Source of the DNA: Thermoplasmata archaeon
Lineage (GTDB): Archaea; Thermoplasmatota; Thermoplasmata; Thermoplasmatales; Thermoplasmataceae
Direction of reading: 5' to 3'
DNA: 7,419 bases
Assembly (NCBI GenBank): GCA_021792045.1
Contig: JAJYVJ010000078.1
Span: 1 to 7,419, forward strand
Shown: positions 1 through 6,367 of the stretch, piece by piece
Position numbering within the stretch: the stretch's first letter is position 1
Layout: each line of letters starts with the position of its first letter
Translations under genes and position numbers: made by a program
Notes under the pieces: generated by a model
Told to the model about the DNA's origin: nothing
What the model saw: the letters and a program-made list of their open reading frames with translations, nothing else
Databases searched by the model: none

Positions 1-164
1 TACCCTCCAGTGTATCCAGAATGAAATCTGAGCACACTGTAAAATACTATTACTACAAGTACTGCAGCTGAAACGCCAAGAGCATACTCAAAGGTGTGCT
101 TCTTGAAGAAGAAAGATGCAATTGCAGCGATTACCATCAACGAAAACAATAAAAGTATAATCAC
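1..164 (-). CDS. nuoM: NADH-quinone oxidoreductase subunit M (NuoM), N-terminal part, cut by window edge
   Basis: Only the first 54 codons are present and the reading frame stays open to base 1. The protein starts (V/M)IILLLFSLMVIAAIASFFF, a hydrophobic first helix followed by a short basic KK turn and a second hydrophobic stretch near residues 31-45. This is the usual N-terminus of the antiporter-like NuoM/NuoL/NuoN family, which conducts protons in the membrane arm of complex I. Subunit M is assigned mainly because it directly follows nuoL, as in nearly all nuo operons; the fragment lacks the diagnostic Glu and Lys residues. The start is GTG at 164-162, one base after the nuoL stop. It is favoured because a strong ribosome binding site, GGAGGGGTG, lies just upstream at 172-180. 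An in-frame ATG at 137-135 is possible but would remove most of the first membrane helix. Confidence 0.85.
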   Translation of the reverse strand, partial: MIILLLFSLMVIAAIASFFFKKHTFEYALGVSAAVLVVIVFYSVLRFHSGYTGG

Positions 165-165
165 C

Positions 166-2079
166 TTAAAGCACCCCTCCAAGTATCATTATAAGCAATA
201 TGATCGACATGCCGATCAATATGATAACAAAGTAATTCTCGACAATACCGTTTTGCAACTTCCTCATGCGACTCCCTAGCCCTATGGTTCCGGTTCCGAT
301 GGAATCAATAGCTTTATTGTAAGCGCTCTCAAATGCACCAAATCCGGCAGATACTGGGGCTATGACCCTCTCGGCAATTACATTCGTGAAAAGAGTGTCG
401 AGATAGAATTTATTTTTGACAATCTTGTACCAAGGGCTCTTGTCAAAGTGGAGTTTTTTCCAAAGGTCAGTGCCGTAGAGGAAATAGGTAACTATAAGTC
501 CTATGACCATAAGCACTTCTGGAAGATATTGTATGTAATAAGGCAGAGAGGGCATTACGTAATTTGGATACAAGAATCCATAAAATTGAGGTTGGACGAT
601 CCCCAAAAACAGGGCCCCTGCTGCCAGGAAAAACAATGGAATTAAAGGAAGAATCTTTGGATCCTTGGCATGCTCTGCGAGATCCGACCTTGGTTTACCC
701 ATGGCAACGAGGAAGAACATACGGAATGTATAAAGAGTTGTAAGAAGTGAGCCTATAAGAAGGAACAGCCATGGAAGTAGAGAAGCAATGTTCCCACCTT
801 GAAGGTAATAAACGTACGAAGCAGATATGATCGTATCCTTCGAGAAATATCCAGATGTGCCAGGAAAGGCTATAAGGGCTGCTGCGCCAATTAAAAGCAG
901 GGTAACAGTCATAGGCATCCTTTTCCACAGCCCTCCCATCTTCTTTATATCCCTTAACTCAAGTAAAGCAATGAGTATAGCTCCGGTCGAAACGAATAGC
1001 AAAGCTTTGAAGAATGCATGAGTTACCAACTGGAATATACCGTAGGTAACTCCAGAATAGCCTATGATTCCAGCCAATCCGATAGCTGCCATCATGTATC
1101 CTATCTGGCTTATTGTTGAATAGGCTAAAACCCTCTTTATGTCGTTCATAACAAGCCCGAGTATCCCAGCATATATGGCCGTAAATGAACCGAGAATAGC
1201 GACCGAATAAAGAGCAAAGGAAGATGATGCTTGAAATATTGGGAACACCCTTGCAACTAGATATACGCCAGCGGTGACCATCGTTGCGGCATGTATCAGT
1301 GCAGACACAGTAGTTGGCCCTTCCATTGCATCTGGAATCCACACGTGCAACGGGAACTGAGCAGATTTACCGGCAGCACCAGCAAGGAATAGTACTGAAA
1401 CTATGCCCAGCGTTGTGGGACCGATGGCTGTTGCGATAACTTTTGCATTTGTGATCAGATACGGTATGCTAAGAGGGCTGTTTGCTCCAAGGACTGATAT
1501 GTGTGCGGAGAGTGATGCATAAAGAATAGCAATTCCAACCAGAAATAGGAGATCGCCTACACGTGTAACAATAAAGGCCTTTTTGGCTGCAGCAGTAGCA
1601 TTTGGTTTGAAGAACCAGAATCCTATGAGGAGATAAGAACAGAGACCGACGAGTTCCCAGAATAAAAAGAATAAAACCAGGTTAGATGCTACGATAAGCC
1701 CAAGCATTCCAGCAGTGAACAGCGAGGTTTCAGCAAAATACGTATGCTTGTTAGGATCGTCTTTCATGTAGTATATGGCAAAAAGATGTATCATTAGAGA
1801 TACAAACGATACCATCAAAGCCATTATTATTGCTAAATGATCGATGTATATTCCTGCATCAATATTAAAAAACCATTTAAAATGGTTATATATTGGTTGC
1901 CCTGAGGAATTTATCTTTAAGAGCGTAAGAATCGAGAACACAAGAGAGAGACCTATCGCAGTAGACGCAATTATTCCTGCTGTTATTCTGTACTTGCGCC
2001 CTGCGATATAACTCGCAAGGAAACCAACAAGAGGAGAGATGACTATTAACCAGCCATACCAGTATATTGCTGCAGACAT
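166..2079 (-). CDS. nuoL: NADH-quinone oxidoreductase subunit L (NuoL), proton-pumping antiporter-like subunit
   Basis: This is a 637-residue polytopic membrane protein, a normal NuoL length. It is the distal antiporter-like subunit, which moves protons and carries the lateral helix that clamps the membrane arm. Key residues are visible. FWELVGLCSYLLIG holds E142, the helix-5 Glu (E. coli E144). AGAAGKSAQFPLHVWIPDAM holds K238, the helix-7 Lys (E. coli K229), followed by EGPTTVSALIHAATMV (253-268). K358 lies in HAFFKALLF, and K414 in GYFSKD is equivalent to the distal-channel Lys. After about residue 545 come the amphipathic lateral-helix stretch (WYKIVKNKFYLDTLF and on to about 615) and a final anchoring helix at 616-636. 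The start ATG has AGGTGG at 2087-2092, seven bases upstream, and follows nuoK by 4 nt. No key residue is missing and no frameshift was seen. Confidence 0.97.
   Translation of the reverse strand: MSAAIYWYGWLIVISPLVGFLASYIAGRKYRITAGIIASTAIGLSLVFSILTLLKINSSGQPIYNHFKWFFNIDAGIYIDHLAIIMALMVSFVSLMIHLFAIYYMKDDPNKHTYFAETSLFTAGMLGLIVASNLVLFFLFWELVGLCSYLLIGFWFFKPNATAAAKKAFIVTRVGDLLFLVGIAILYASLSAHISVLGANSPLSIPYLITNAKVIATAIGPTTLGIVSVLFLAGAAGKSAQFPLHVWIPDAMEGPTTVSALIHAATMVTAGVYLVARVFPIFQASSSFALYSVAILGSFTAIYAGILGLVMNDIKRVLAYSTISQIGYMMAAIGLAGIIGYSGVTYGIFQLVTHAFFKALLFVSTGAILIALLELRDIKKMGGLWKRMPMTVTLLLIGAAALIAFPGTSGYFSKDTIISASYVYYLQGGNIASLLPWLFLLIGSLLTTLYTFRMFFLVAMGKPRSDLAEHAKDPKILPLIPLFFLAAGALFLGIVQPQFYGFLYPNYVMPSLPYYIQYLPEVLMVIGLIVTYFLYGTDLWKKLHFDKSPWYKIVKNKFYLDTLFTNVIAERVIAPVSAGFGAFESAYNKAIDSIGTGTIGLGSRMRKLQNGIVENYFVIILIGMSIILLIMILGGVL
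171..180 (-). promoter_or_regulatory. Ribosome binding site of nuoM
   Basis: On the minus strand GGAGGGGTGC lies inside the last codons of nuoL, six bases before the GTG at 164. It resembles the archaeal anti-Shine-Dalgarno complement GGAGGTGAT. It supports the GTG start over the downstream ATG and suggests nuoM is translated in coupling with nuoL. Confidence 0.6.
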
Positions 2080-2083
2080 CGCT

Positions 2084-2383
2084 TTACCACCTTATCTCCT
2101 TGAGAAGAGAGATAGCGATCTTCCCAAAACGTCTGAAAGTAGCAGAGAGCAAGCTTAATCCAATAACAGATTCAACTGCGCCTATACCTATGCCCATAAG
2201 AGCCATCACAATTGGCTGTACAGAGGCATAATAAATCGCGATAATAACCAGATTCAGGATTGCCGAGTTTATCAGTATTTCTATGGAGATCAACATCTTT
2301 ATACCTATATTTGAAGTCATAACGCCATAGAGCCCGACAATGAAAAGTATCAGAGAAAGCATGCTGGCAACAAGTATATACAT
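2084..2383 (-). CDS. nuoK: NADH-quinone oxidoreductase subunit K (NuoK)
   Basis: This is a 99-residue protein with three membrane helices (about 1-21, 27-50 and 57-82), the standard size for NuoK/ND4L, an MrpC-like proximal subunit of the membrane arm. Both membrane glutamates needed for proton transfer are present: E35 in the LISIEILINSA segment and E71 in the GAVESVIGLSLL segment, matching E. coli E36 and E72 in context and spacing. The ATG shares one base with the stop of the preceding nuoJ C-terminal gene (TAATG), and a purine-rich GGGAGGG at 2391-2397 sits seven bases upstream, so re-initiation or coupling is likely. The C-terminal tail is basic (FRRFGK...EIRW). Confidence 0.96.
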   Translation of the reverse strand: MYILVASMLSLILFIVGLYGVMTSNIGIKMLISIEILINSAILNLVIIAIYYASVQPIVMALMGIGIGAVESVIGLSLLSATFRRFGKIAISLLKEIRW

Positions 2384-2601
2384 TAATCTTCCCTCCCTGC
2401 AATGTAAAACATTCCGATTACACCTGCCACCATAATAAGAGATAGTAATTCAAATGGCACCACGTATTCATTGAACAGAAGCTTGCCGACCGCATTAAGG
2501 TCCTGCGATGACGGTATGAACGAGCCCTTTATGCTTATGACCTCAAAGCCAAATACCAAAAGGAATATTATAGAGGCTAGTGCTGCAATTCGTTTATTCA
2601 T
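2383..2601 (-). CDS. nuoJ: NuoJ C-terminal half, separate small subunit (J2)
   Basis: This 72-residue protein has two membrane helices, about 5-25 and 50-68. The stretch GKLLFNEYVVPFELLSLIMV (39-58) matches the end of NuoJ/ND6, where a G..L...Y..PFEL.S motif precedes the last helix of the usual single protein. It is therefore the C-terminal (helix 4-5) half of NuoJ made as its own chain, paired with the gene just upstream. The starting ATG overlaps the preceding gene by 8 nt and has an excellent ribosome binding site, GGGAGGT at 2609-2615. That argues for a real separate gene rather than a frameshifted or broken nuoJ. It is likely to assemble next to NuoA, NuoK and NuoH in the membrane. Splitting of NuoJ into two ORFs is, as far as I recall, known in several archaeal nuo operons. 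Confidence 0.88.
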   Translation of the reverse strand: MNKRIAALASIIFLLVFGFEVISIKGSFIPSSQDLNAVGKLLFNEYVVPFELLSLIMVAGVIGMFYIAGRED

Positions 2602-2842
2602 ATTCCTTACCTCCCGTCAACATTAGCGTAAATACTGTCAGTGCAGTTACAGCACCAACAAATACTAACACTTCGACAGCACCTACAATTGACGCACCAA
2701 GAAATATGAAAAGTCCCGAAAGAACTACGAGAAAAACGAATAAATATATTACCGAATGAAGTAGATTCTTCTCTGAAACAGATTTTAGGGCTAGCGGAAT
2801 CAATATAATAGCAAAAAGGGCGTATATTATTGTATAAATCAT
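2594..2842 (-). CDS. nuoJ: NuoJ N-terminal half, separate small subunit (J1)
   Basis: This 82-residue protein has three membrane helices (about 3-19, 29-48 and 52-76). The third, GAVEVLVFVGAVTALTVFTL (54-73), is the family hallmark: the ND6/NuoJ helix 3 that carries the pi-bulge and usually reads ..E/Q.L.YVGAV..LF.F. E57 is kept, but the usual Tyr before VGAV is Phe (F61). The chain ends soon after helix 3 (TGGKEYE), where a normal NuoJ continues to helices 4-5; those are encoded by the next gene. The ATG overlaps the nuoI stop as ATGA, with GAGGT a few bases further upstream. The protein sits in the proximal membrane arm and takes part in coupling quinone reduction to proton movement. Confidence 0.92.
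   Translation of the reverse strand: MIYTIIYALFAIILIPLALKSVSEKNLLHSVIYLFVFLVVLSGLFIFLGASIVGAVEVLVFVGAVTALTVFTLMLTGGKEYE
2609..2615 (-). promoter_or_regulatory. Ribosome binding site of the NuoJ C-terminal gene
   Basis: On the minus strand GGGAGGT lies seven bases before the ATG at 2601, inside the last codons of the N-terminal nuoJ gene. It is one of the strongest such sites in the window and shows that the C-terminal half is independently initiated, which distinguishes a true split gene from a sequencing frameshift. Confidence 0.7.
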
Positions 2843-3273
2843 TTGATTACCTCATCTTCTGGGAGTGAGAGCTCTTCTGGGGAGTAAGTGAAACTGTTCC
2901 TGGTGCGTGAGGTTTCAAATACGTGAGTGAGATAAATTGCGTCGGTAGGGCAGATCTCTTCGCAGTTCCTGCAAATCGTGCATGTTCCAAAATTCACATC
3001 GGGGTATATCTTTCTCTTGTTTCTGGGATTTGCTCTGTTCAGACTGGTCATGGCGATACTCTTGTTCGGGCATACCTGCTCACAGAGAGTACAGCCAACA
3101 CAGTCGTCGAGCGAAAGGAAAATTCTGAATTTGAATCGATCTTCTATTATCCTTTTCTGCTCAGGGTACTGAGTTGTTATTGGTTTCTGAAAAAGATGCT
3201 TGAAAACGATAAACATAGCCTTTAATGTCCCTATGACAGGGATCTCTTTCTTAGGTTCCTTAACTTCGATCAT
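2839..3273 (-). CDS. nuoI: NADH-quinone oxidoreductase subunit I (NuoI), 2x[4Fe-4S] ferredoxin-like subunit
   Basis: This is a 144-residue soluble subunit with two complete 4Fe-4S motifs of the CxxCxxCxxxCP type. The first uses C58, C61, C64 and C68 (CVGCTLCEQVCP), and the second C98, C101, C104 and C108 (CTICRNCEEICP). These bind clusters N6a and N6b, which pass electrons to cluster N2 in NuoB. The N-terminal amphipathic stretch (about 10-32, with KHLFQKPITTQYPE) is the usual part that lies on the membrane, and the C-terminal tail is acidic (SPEELSLPEDE). Because no NuoG is encoded nearby, NuoI is the most exposed cluster protein and the likely docking point for the unknown electron donor (inference). 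The ATG overlaps the nuoH stop (ATGA). Confidence 0.96.
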   Translation of the reverse strand: MIEVKEPKKEIPVIGTLKAMFIVFKHLFQKPITTQYPEQKRIIEDRFKFRIFLSLDDCVGCTLCEQVCPNKSIAMTSLNRANPRNKRKIYPDVNFGTCTICRNCEEICPTDAIYLTHVFETSRTRNSFTYSPEELSLPEDEVIK

Positions 3274-4310
3274 ATTCCCAACCCCAGTGTTAGCACACCG
3301 CTAATGATTAGATTTATTACAGCAATGGGCAATAGGTATTTCCAACCCATGTTAACGAACTTATCGATCCTGATCCTTGGAATTGAAAGCCAGACAAGAA
3401 ATGCTACAAGCACCAGGATAAAGGTTTTTATAAGCAGATAAATGAAACCTGCATAACTTGAGAAAGGCCCGTTATAACCGCCCAGGTATAATACTGATAC
3501 AAGCATTGATCCGAGAAATATGCTGCCAAATAGGCCCATATAAAACATACCAAACCTCATACCGCTGTATTCTGTACTATATCCGGATACAAGCTCACTG
3601 TCACTCTCGCCGAGATCAAATGGAGAATAGGCCGCTCTGGCGATCATAGCAATGAAGAAAACGAATAATCCGATGACTTCTGGGATTCCGTAAGGTATAA
3701 ACTGGACACTGGTTAAATCCTCTAGATTCAGGCCGTTAGCAGTTCTGGCTGATGCCATCATAACGAGCGCAATGACGGAAAGCATCATTGGAATCTCGAA
3801 AGAAATATCCTTTGCGACACCTCTTAGAGCACCAAGAACGGCATACTTATTCTTTGAACTCGCACCCGCCACTATCTCTCCAATTGGCATAATAGCCAGT
3901 GCCCCGAAGATTAAGAGCAAGCTGACATTAGAGTGCGTTATCGTCAGAGAACCTATCCAGTAAAAGCTACCATAGGGTATGATGGCAAAACCAACAAATA
4001 ATCCTATGAATACTATAAGGGGAGCTACCCTGAATGCAAAATCATCCCGCCCACTTGGCAAAATACTCTCCTTCCCCATTAGCTTAAGGGCATCGGCAAT
4101 AAGCTGCAAAGATCCGAATTTGCCAACTCTGTTTGGACCATACCTAAGTTGCAGGCGTGCCATGTACTTTCTAAACAAGTATATAGTAAATATGAGGACA
4201 ACGGCTACAAATACCATGAAAAATATGGTCTCGAATATATAGGCCAAAAAGTAAGAACCATAATGACCCGCGCCTGCAAAAAAGAGCGCCAGTCTTAATA
4301 GGATATTCAT
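3270..4310 (-). CDS. nuoH: NADH-quinone oxidoreductase subunit H (NuoH), membrane quinone-site subunit
   Basis: This is a 346-residue protein with about eight membrane helices. NuoH/ND1 forms the membrane wall of the quinone chamber and the start of the proton path. Family motifs: LQLRYGPNRVGKFGSLQLIA (53-72); GEIVAGASSKNKYAVLGALR (144-163), followed by SFEIPM with E172; and the acidic loop PFDLGESDSELVSGYSTEYS (230-249). That loop keeps D232, E235, E239 and E247, but E. coli E218 is replaced by D237. Two other normally conserved glutamates are missing. The Glu of the LERR/ERK motif (E. coli E36) is F46 (LFRKYM), and the Glu of the GEY/AEY motif (E. coli E241) is L260 (MGLF). Both codons, TTT at 4175-4173 and CTA at 3533-3531, are plain in the sequence. 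The ATG overlaps the nuoD stop (ATGA), with GGAGAG upstream. The chain is otherwise intact. Confidence 0.97.
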   Translation of the reverse strand: MNILLRLALFFAGAGHYGSYFLAYIFETIFFMVFVAVVLIFTIYLFRKYMARLQLRYGPNRVGKFGSLQLIADALKLMGKESILPSGRDDFAFRVAPLIVFIGLFVGFAIIPYGSFYWIGSLTITHSNVSLLLIFGALAIMPIGEIVAGASSKNKYAVLGALRGVAKDISFEIPMMLSVIALVMMASARTANGLNLEDLTSVQFIPYGIPEVIGLFVFFIAMIARAAYSPFDLGESDSELVSGYSTEYSGMRFGMFYMGLFGSIFLGSMLVSVLYLGGYNGPFSSYAGFIYLLIKTFILVLVAFLVWLSIPRIRIDKFVNMGWKYLLPIAVINLIISGVLTLGLGI

Positions 4311-5440
4311 CTGTCAATCTCTCCAAAAACAAGGTCAAAAGTTCCCAGAATGGCTATCAGATCGGCAATCATTTGATCCTTTGCCAGCACAGGTGTAACA
4401 CTGAGATTCTTGAAGGTCGGACTCCTAACACGCACGCGGTAAGGTTTCACACCACCGTCTCCAACTAGATATACGCCAAATTCCCCTTTGGAAGATTCGG
4501 TCCTTGCATATACGTCGCCATCCCCTCTTAGCCTTATCATCAAAGGTTTCTTTGCTTTAGGATTGAAGTACGGGCCATCGGGTATTTTCTTTATTGCCTG
4601 CTTCAGTATCTTTATTGATTGTCTCATCTCCTCTATTCTTACGAGATATCTTGCGAGGTTATCTTTCTTATATGATACCGGAACGTCGAAGTTGACCTTA
4701 TCATACATAAGATATGGTTCCTTCTTCCTTATATCGTAGTCAATCCCGGAAGCCCTTAACAGTGGGCCAGTAACACCATAATCAAGGGCAACCTCAGGCT
4801 CCAGTATCCCCATTCCCTTATTTCTTGAAAGGAAGATATCGTTTTTGATGAAAGTCTTGTTTATGTCCTCAAGTTTCTTGGGAAATTGATCTATAAATTG
4901 TTCAATATCATAGATAATTTTTTCATTTATGTCCTGGTATACGCCACCGATGCTCATGTAATTGAGCTGCTGCCTTGATCCGCTTATATCTACAAATATA
5001 CGCTGTATTTTTTCCCTCTCTGCGAAGCAATAGAAGAAAGGTGTAAGCATACCAAGATCCAGACCAAATGCACCTGTCCAGACAAGATGCGCGGCAATCC
5101 TGTTCAGTTCGGCCATTATCAGTCGGATCCACTGTGCTCTTTCAGGAGGTGGTATATCTAGCAATTTCTCAGCTGCCTCAAGATATCCAACCTCCATGTT
5201 CATTGCCCCCACATAGTCCATTCGATCAAAATAAACAGTAGCATCACAATAATAATCAAGTTCACACAACTTTTCGGCATTCCTGTGAAGGTAGCCAATA
5301 ATTGGTTCGCATTCCTTCACTATTTCTCCATCTAGCTTCACCTTAAGTCTAAGGACACCATGCATGGACGGATGCTGTGGGCCCATGTTGAGTTCAACCC
5401 ACTTATTTCCGTTTGTAGATTCGCTATCCTCTTTAAGCAT
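4307..5440 (-). CDS. nuoD: NADH-quinone oxidoreductase subunit D (NuoD), 49-kDa quinone-binding subunit
   Basis: This 377-residue soluble subunit is homologous to the [NiFe] hydrogenase large subunit but lacks the CxxC pairs that bind Ni-Fe, as expected for a true complex I member. The signature GPQHPSMHGVLRLKVKLDGE lies at 20-39. H27 (MHGV), Y76 (DRMDYVG) and D128 (GLDLG) are spaced 49 and 52 residues apart. This is the same spacing as His38, Tyr87 and Asp139 of Thermus Nqo4, the residues that bind the quinone headgroup and relay its protonation. The chain ends ...FDLVFGEIDR, the conserved C-terminus that reaches the quinone pocket. It pairs with NuoB and NuoC and is encoded separately from nuoC, unlike the fused E. 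coli NuoCD. The ATG shares one base with the nuoC stop (TAATG). Only a weak purine-rich stretch precedes it, so coupling probably drives initiation. Confidence 0.97.
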   Translation of the reverse strand: MLKEDSESTNGNKWVELNMGPQHPSMHGVLRLKVKLDGEIVKECEPIIGYLHRNAEKLCELDYYCDATVYFDRMDYVGAMNMEVGYLEAAEKLLDIPPPERAQWIRLIMAELNRIAAHLVWTGAFGLDLGMLTPFFYCFAEREKIQRIFVDISGSRQQLNYMSIGGVYQDINEKIIYDIEQFIDQFPKKLEDINKTFIKNDIFLSRNKGMGILEPEVALDYGVTGPLLRASGIDYDIRKKEPYLMYDKVNFDVPVSYKKDNLARYLVRIEEMRQSIKILKQAIKKIPDGPYFNPKAKKPLMIRLRGDGDVYARTESSKGEFGVYLVGDGGVKPYRVRVRSPTFKNLSVTPVLAKDQMIADLIAILGTFDLVFGEIDR

Positions 5441-5898
5441 TACCAGCCATCCCCTGGATCAAAAGTTGCATAGTCGTCACCGTTCTCGTCCATGTTGATA
5501 TACTGAACTTTTGAAAGATCGTAATTCTTTCTCAATGGATGCCCGACCCATGATTCTGGCAGAAAGAGTCTCTTGAGGTTAGGGTGGCCTTCAAAGACGA
5601 TACCCATGAGATCATACTGTTCCCGCTCATCCCAGTCGGCACTGCTGTACAATGAAGTAAGACTTGGAACACGTTCGTCGAGCGTCTCGGTTTTTATCAC
5701 GAGATACTTGTCTTCCTTCATGTTATGTAGATGATACACAACTTCAAGCTTGTCCTTACGATCAATTCCTGTAATCAAAGAAAGATGGTCATATCCCTGC
5801 GATTTCAAATCTTTCATGAGGGCTATTAAATTCTCTTTTGCAACCTTGATCACTTTTCGCCCATCCTTACCAATTGATTCTTCAATTACTTCCACCAT
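5440..5898 (-). CDS. nuoC: NADH-quinone oxidoreductase subunit C (NuoC), 30-kDa subunit
   Basis: This is a 152-residue soluble subunit of the connecting module. It carries the 30-kDa family signature: EREQYDLMGIVFEGHPNLKR at 91-110, followed by LFLPESWVGHPLRKNYDL, equivalent to the usual ERE..D..G..F.GHP.L.R.L.......PLRK.Y pattern. It binds NuoD and has no cofactor of its own. It is at the short end of the family (many are 160-220 residues), with a compact N-terminal alpha/beta part. The ATG is preceded by AGGTGAT (5902-5908), which overlaps the nuoB stop, and the gap to nuoB is 4 nt. It is not fused to NuoD. Confidence 0.95.
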   Translation of the reverse strand: MVEVIEESIGKDGRKVIKVAKENLIALMKDLKSQGYDHLSLITGIDRKDKLEVVYHLHNMKEDKYLVIKTETLDERVPSLTSLYSSADWDEREQYDLMGIVFEGHPNLKRLFLPESWVGHPLRKNYDLSKVQYINMDENGDDYATFDPGDGW

Positions 5899-5902
5899 GA
5901 AA

Positions 5903-6367
5903 TCACCTGTCCGTCTCGTGCCTTATCTTCTTTTGTAGCAGTATGAGGCCATGGGTGAGCGCTTCAGGAGTCGGAGGGCATCCAGGAACATAAACATCGA
6001 CTGGTATTACCTTGTCGACTCCAAGAACAACAGAGTACCCCTGATTATATGGGCCACCCTGTATAACACAAACTCCCTGAGCGATAACATATTTAGGATA
6101 AGGCATTTCATCATACAACCGTCTAACACGCGGAGCCATCTTTTTTGTTACGGTTCCTGATACAATCATAAGGTCGGACTGTCTCGGCGAATTCCTGAAT
6201 ATTTCACTACCAAATCTCGAGATATCCAGATCAGAAGCTTGAATGGCCATCATTTCTATTGCGCAACAAGCCAATCCGAAAGTAAGCGGCCAGAGAGAAT
6301 TACTTCGACCCCACTCGAGCGCTTTCTCAAGTGTGGTGGTGAGGATTCCCGTTTCTCCCGTCTTCAT
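5903..6367 (-). CDS. nuoB: NADH-quinone oxidoreductase subunit B (NuoB), cluster N2 subunit
   Basis: This is the 154-residue homologue of the 20-kDa/PSST subunit, which holds the terminal 4Fe-4S cluster N2 and hands electrons to quinone. The four ligands are present: the adjacent pair C34-C35 ([12 protein letters not shown]), C100 ([10 protein letters not shown]) and C130 ([11 protein letters not shown]). The segment [20 protein letters not shown] is typical, as are PKYVIA and [16 protein letters not shown]. The reading frame also allows a GTG start nine bases upstream (6376). However, that GTG is part of the ribosome binding site GAGGTG (6374-6379), which is placed six bases before the ATG at 6367. 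The ATG also forms a 4-nt ATGA overlap with the nuoA stop, the arrangement used by nuoH, nuoI and nuoJ here. The ATG start is therefore preferred. Confidence 0.96.
   Translation of the reverse strand: MKTGETGILTTTLEKALEWGRSNSLWPLTFGLACCAIEMMAIQASDLDISRFGSEIFRNSPRQSDLMIVSGTVTKKMAPRVRRLYDEMPYPKYVIAQGVCVIQGGPYNQGYSVVLGVDKVIPVDVYVPGCPPTPEALTHGLILLQKKIRHETDR

Noticed and set aside
94..1342. Several ORFs of 60-130 codons in other frames inside nuoL (for example 959-1342 minus, 448-645 plus)
   Set aside because: They lie wholly inside a full-length, motif-rich nuoL, show no ribosome binding site or recognisable family, and read as frame-shifted or antisense shadows of it.
2923..3225. 100-codon plus-strand ORF opposite nuoI
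   Set aside because: It is fully antisense to nuoI, whose eight cluster cysteines prove the coding strand. The composition is shadow-like and there is no start signal.
4307..5440. Possibility that nuoD/nuoB/nuoH/nuoI belong to a membrane-bound [NiFe] hydrogenase
   Set aside because: NuoD lacks the N- and C-terminal CxxC Ni-Fe ligands and ends in the complex I type FGEIDR, and nuoA, J and K are present. This fits a quinone-reducing complex I.
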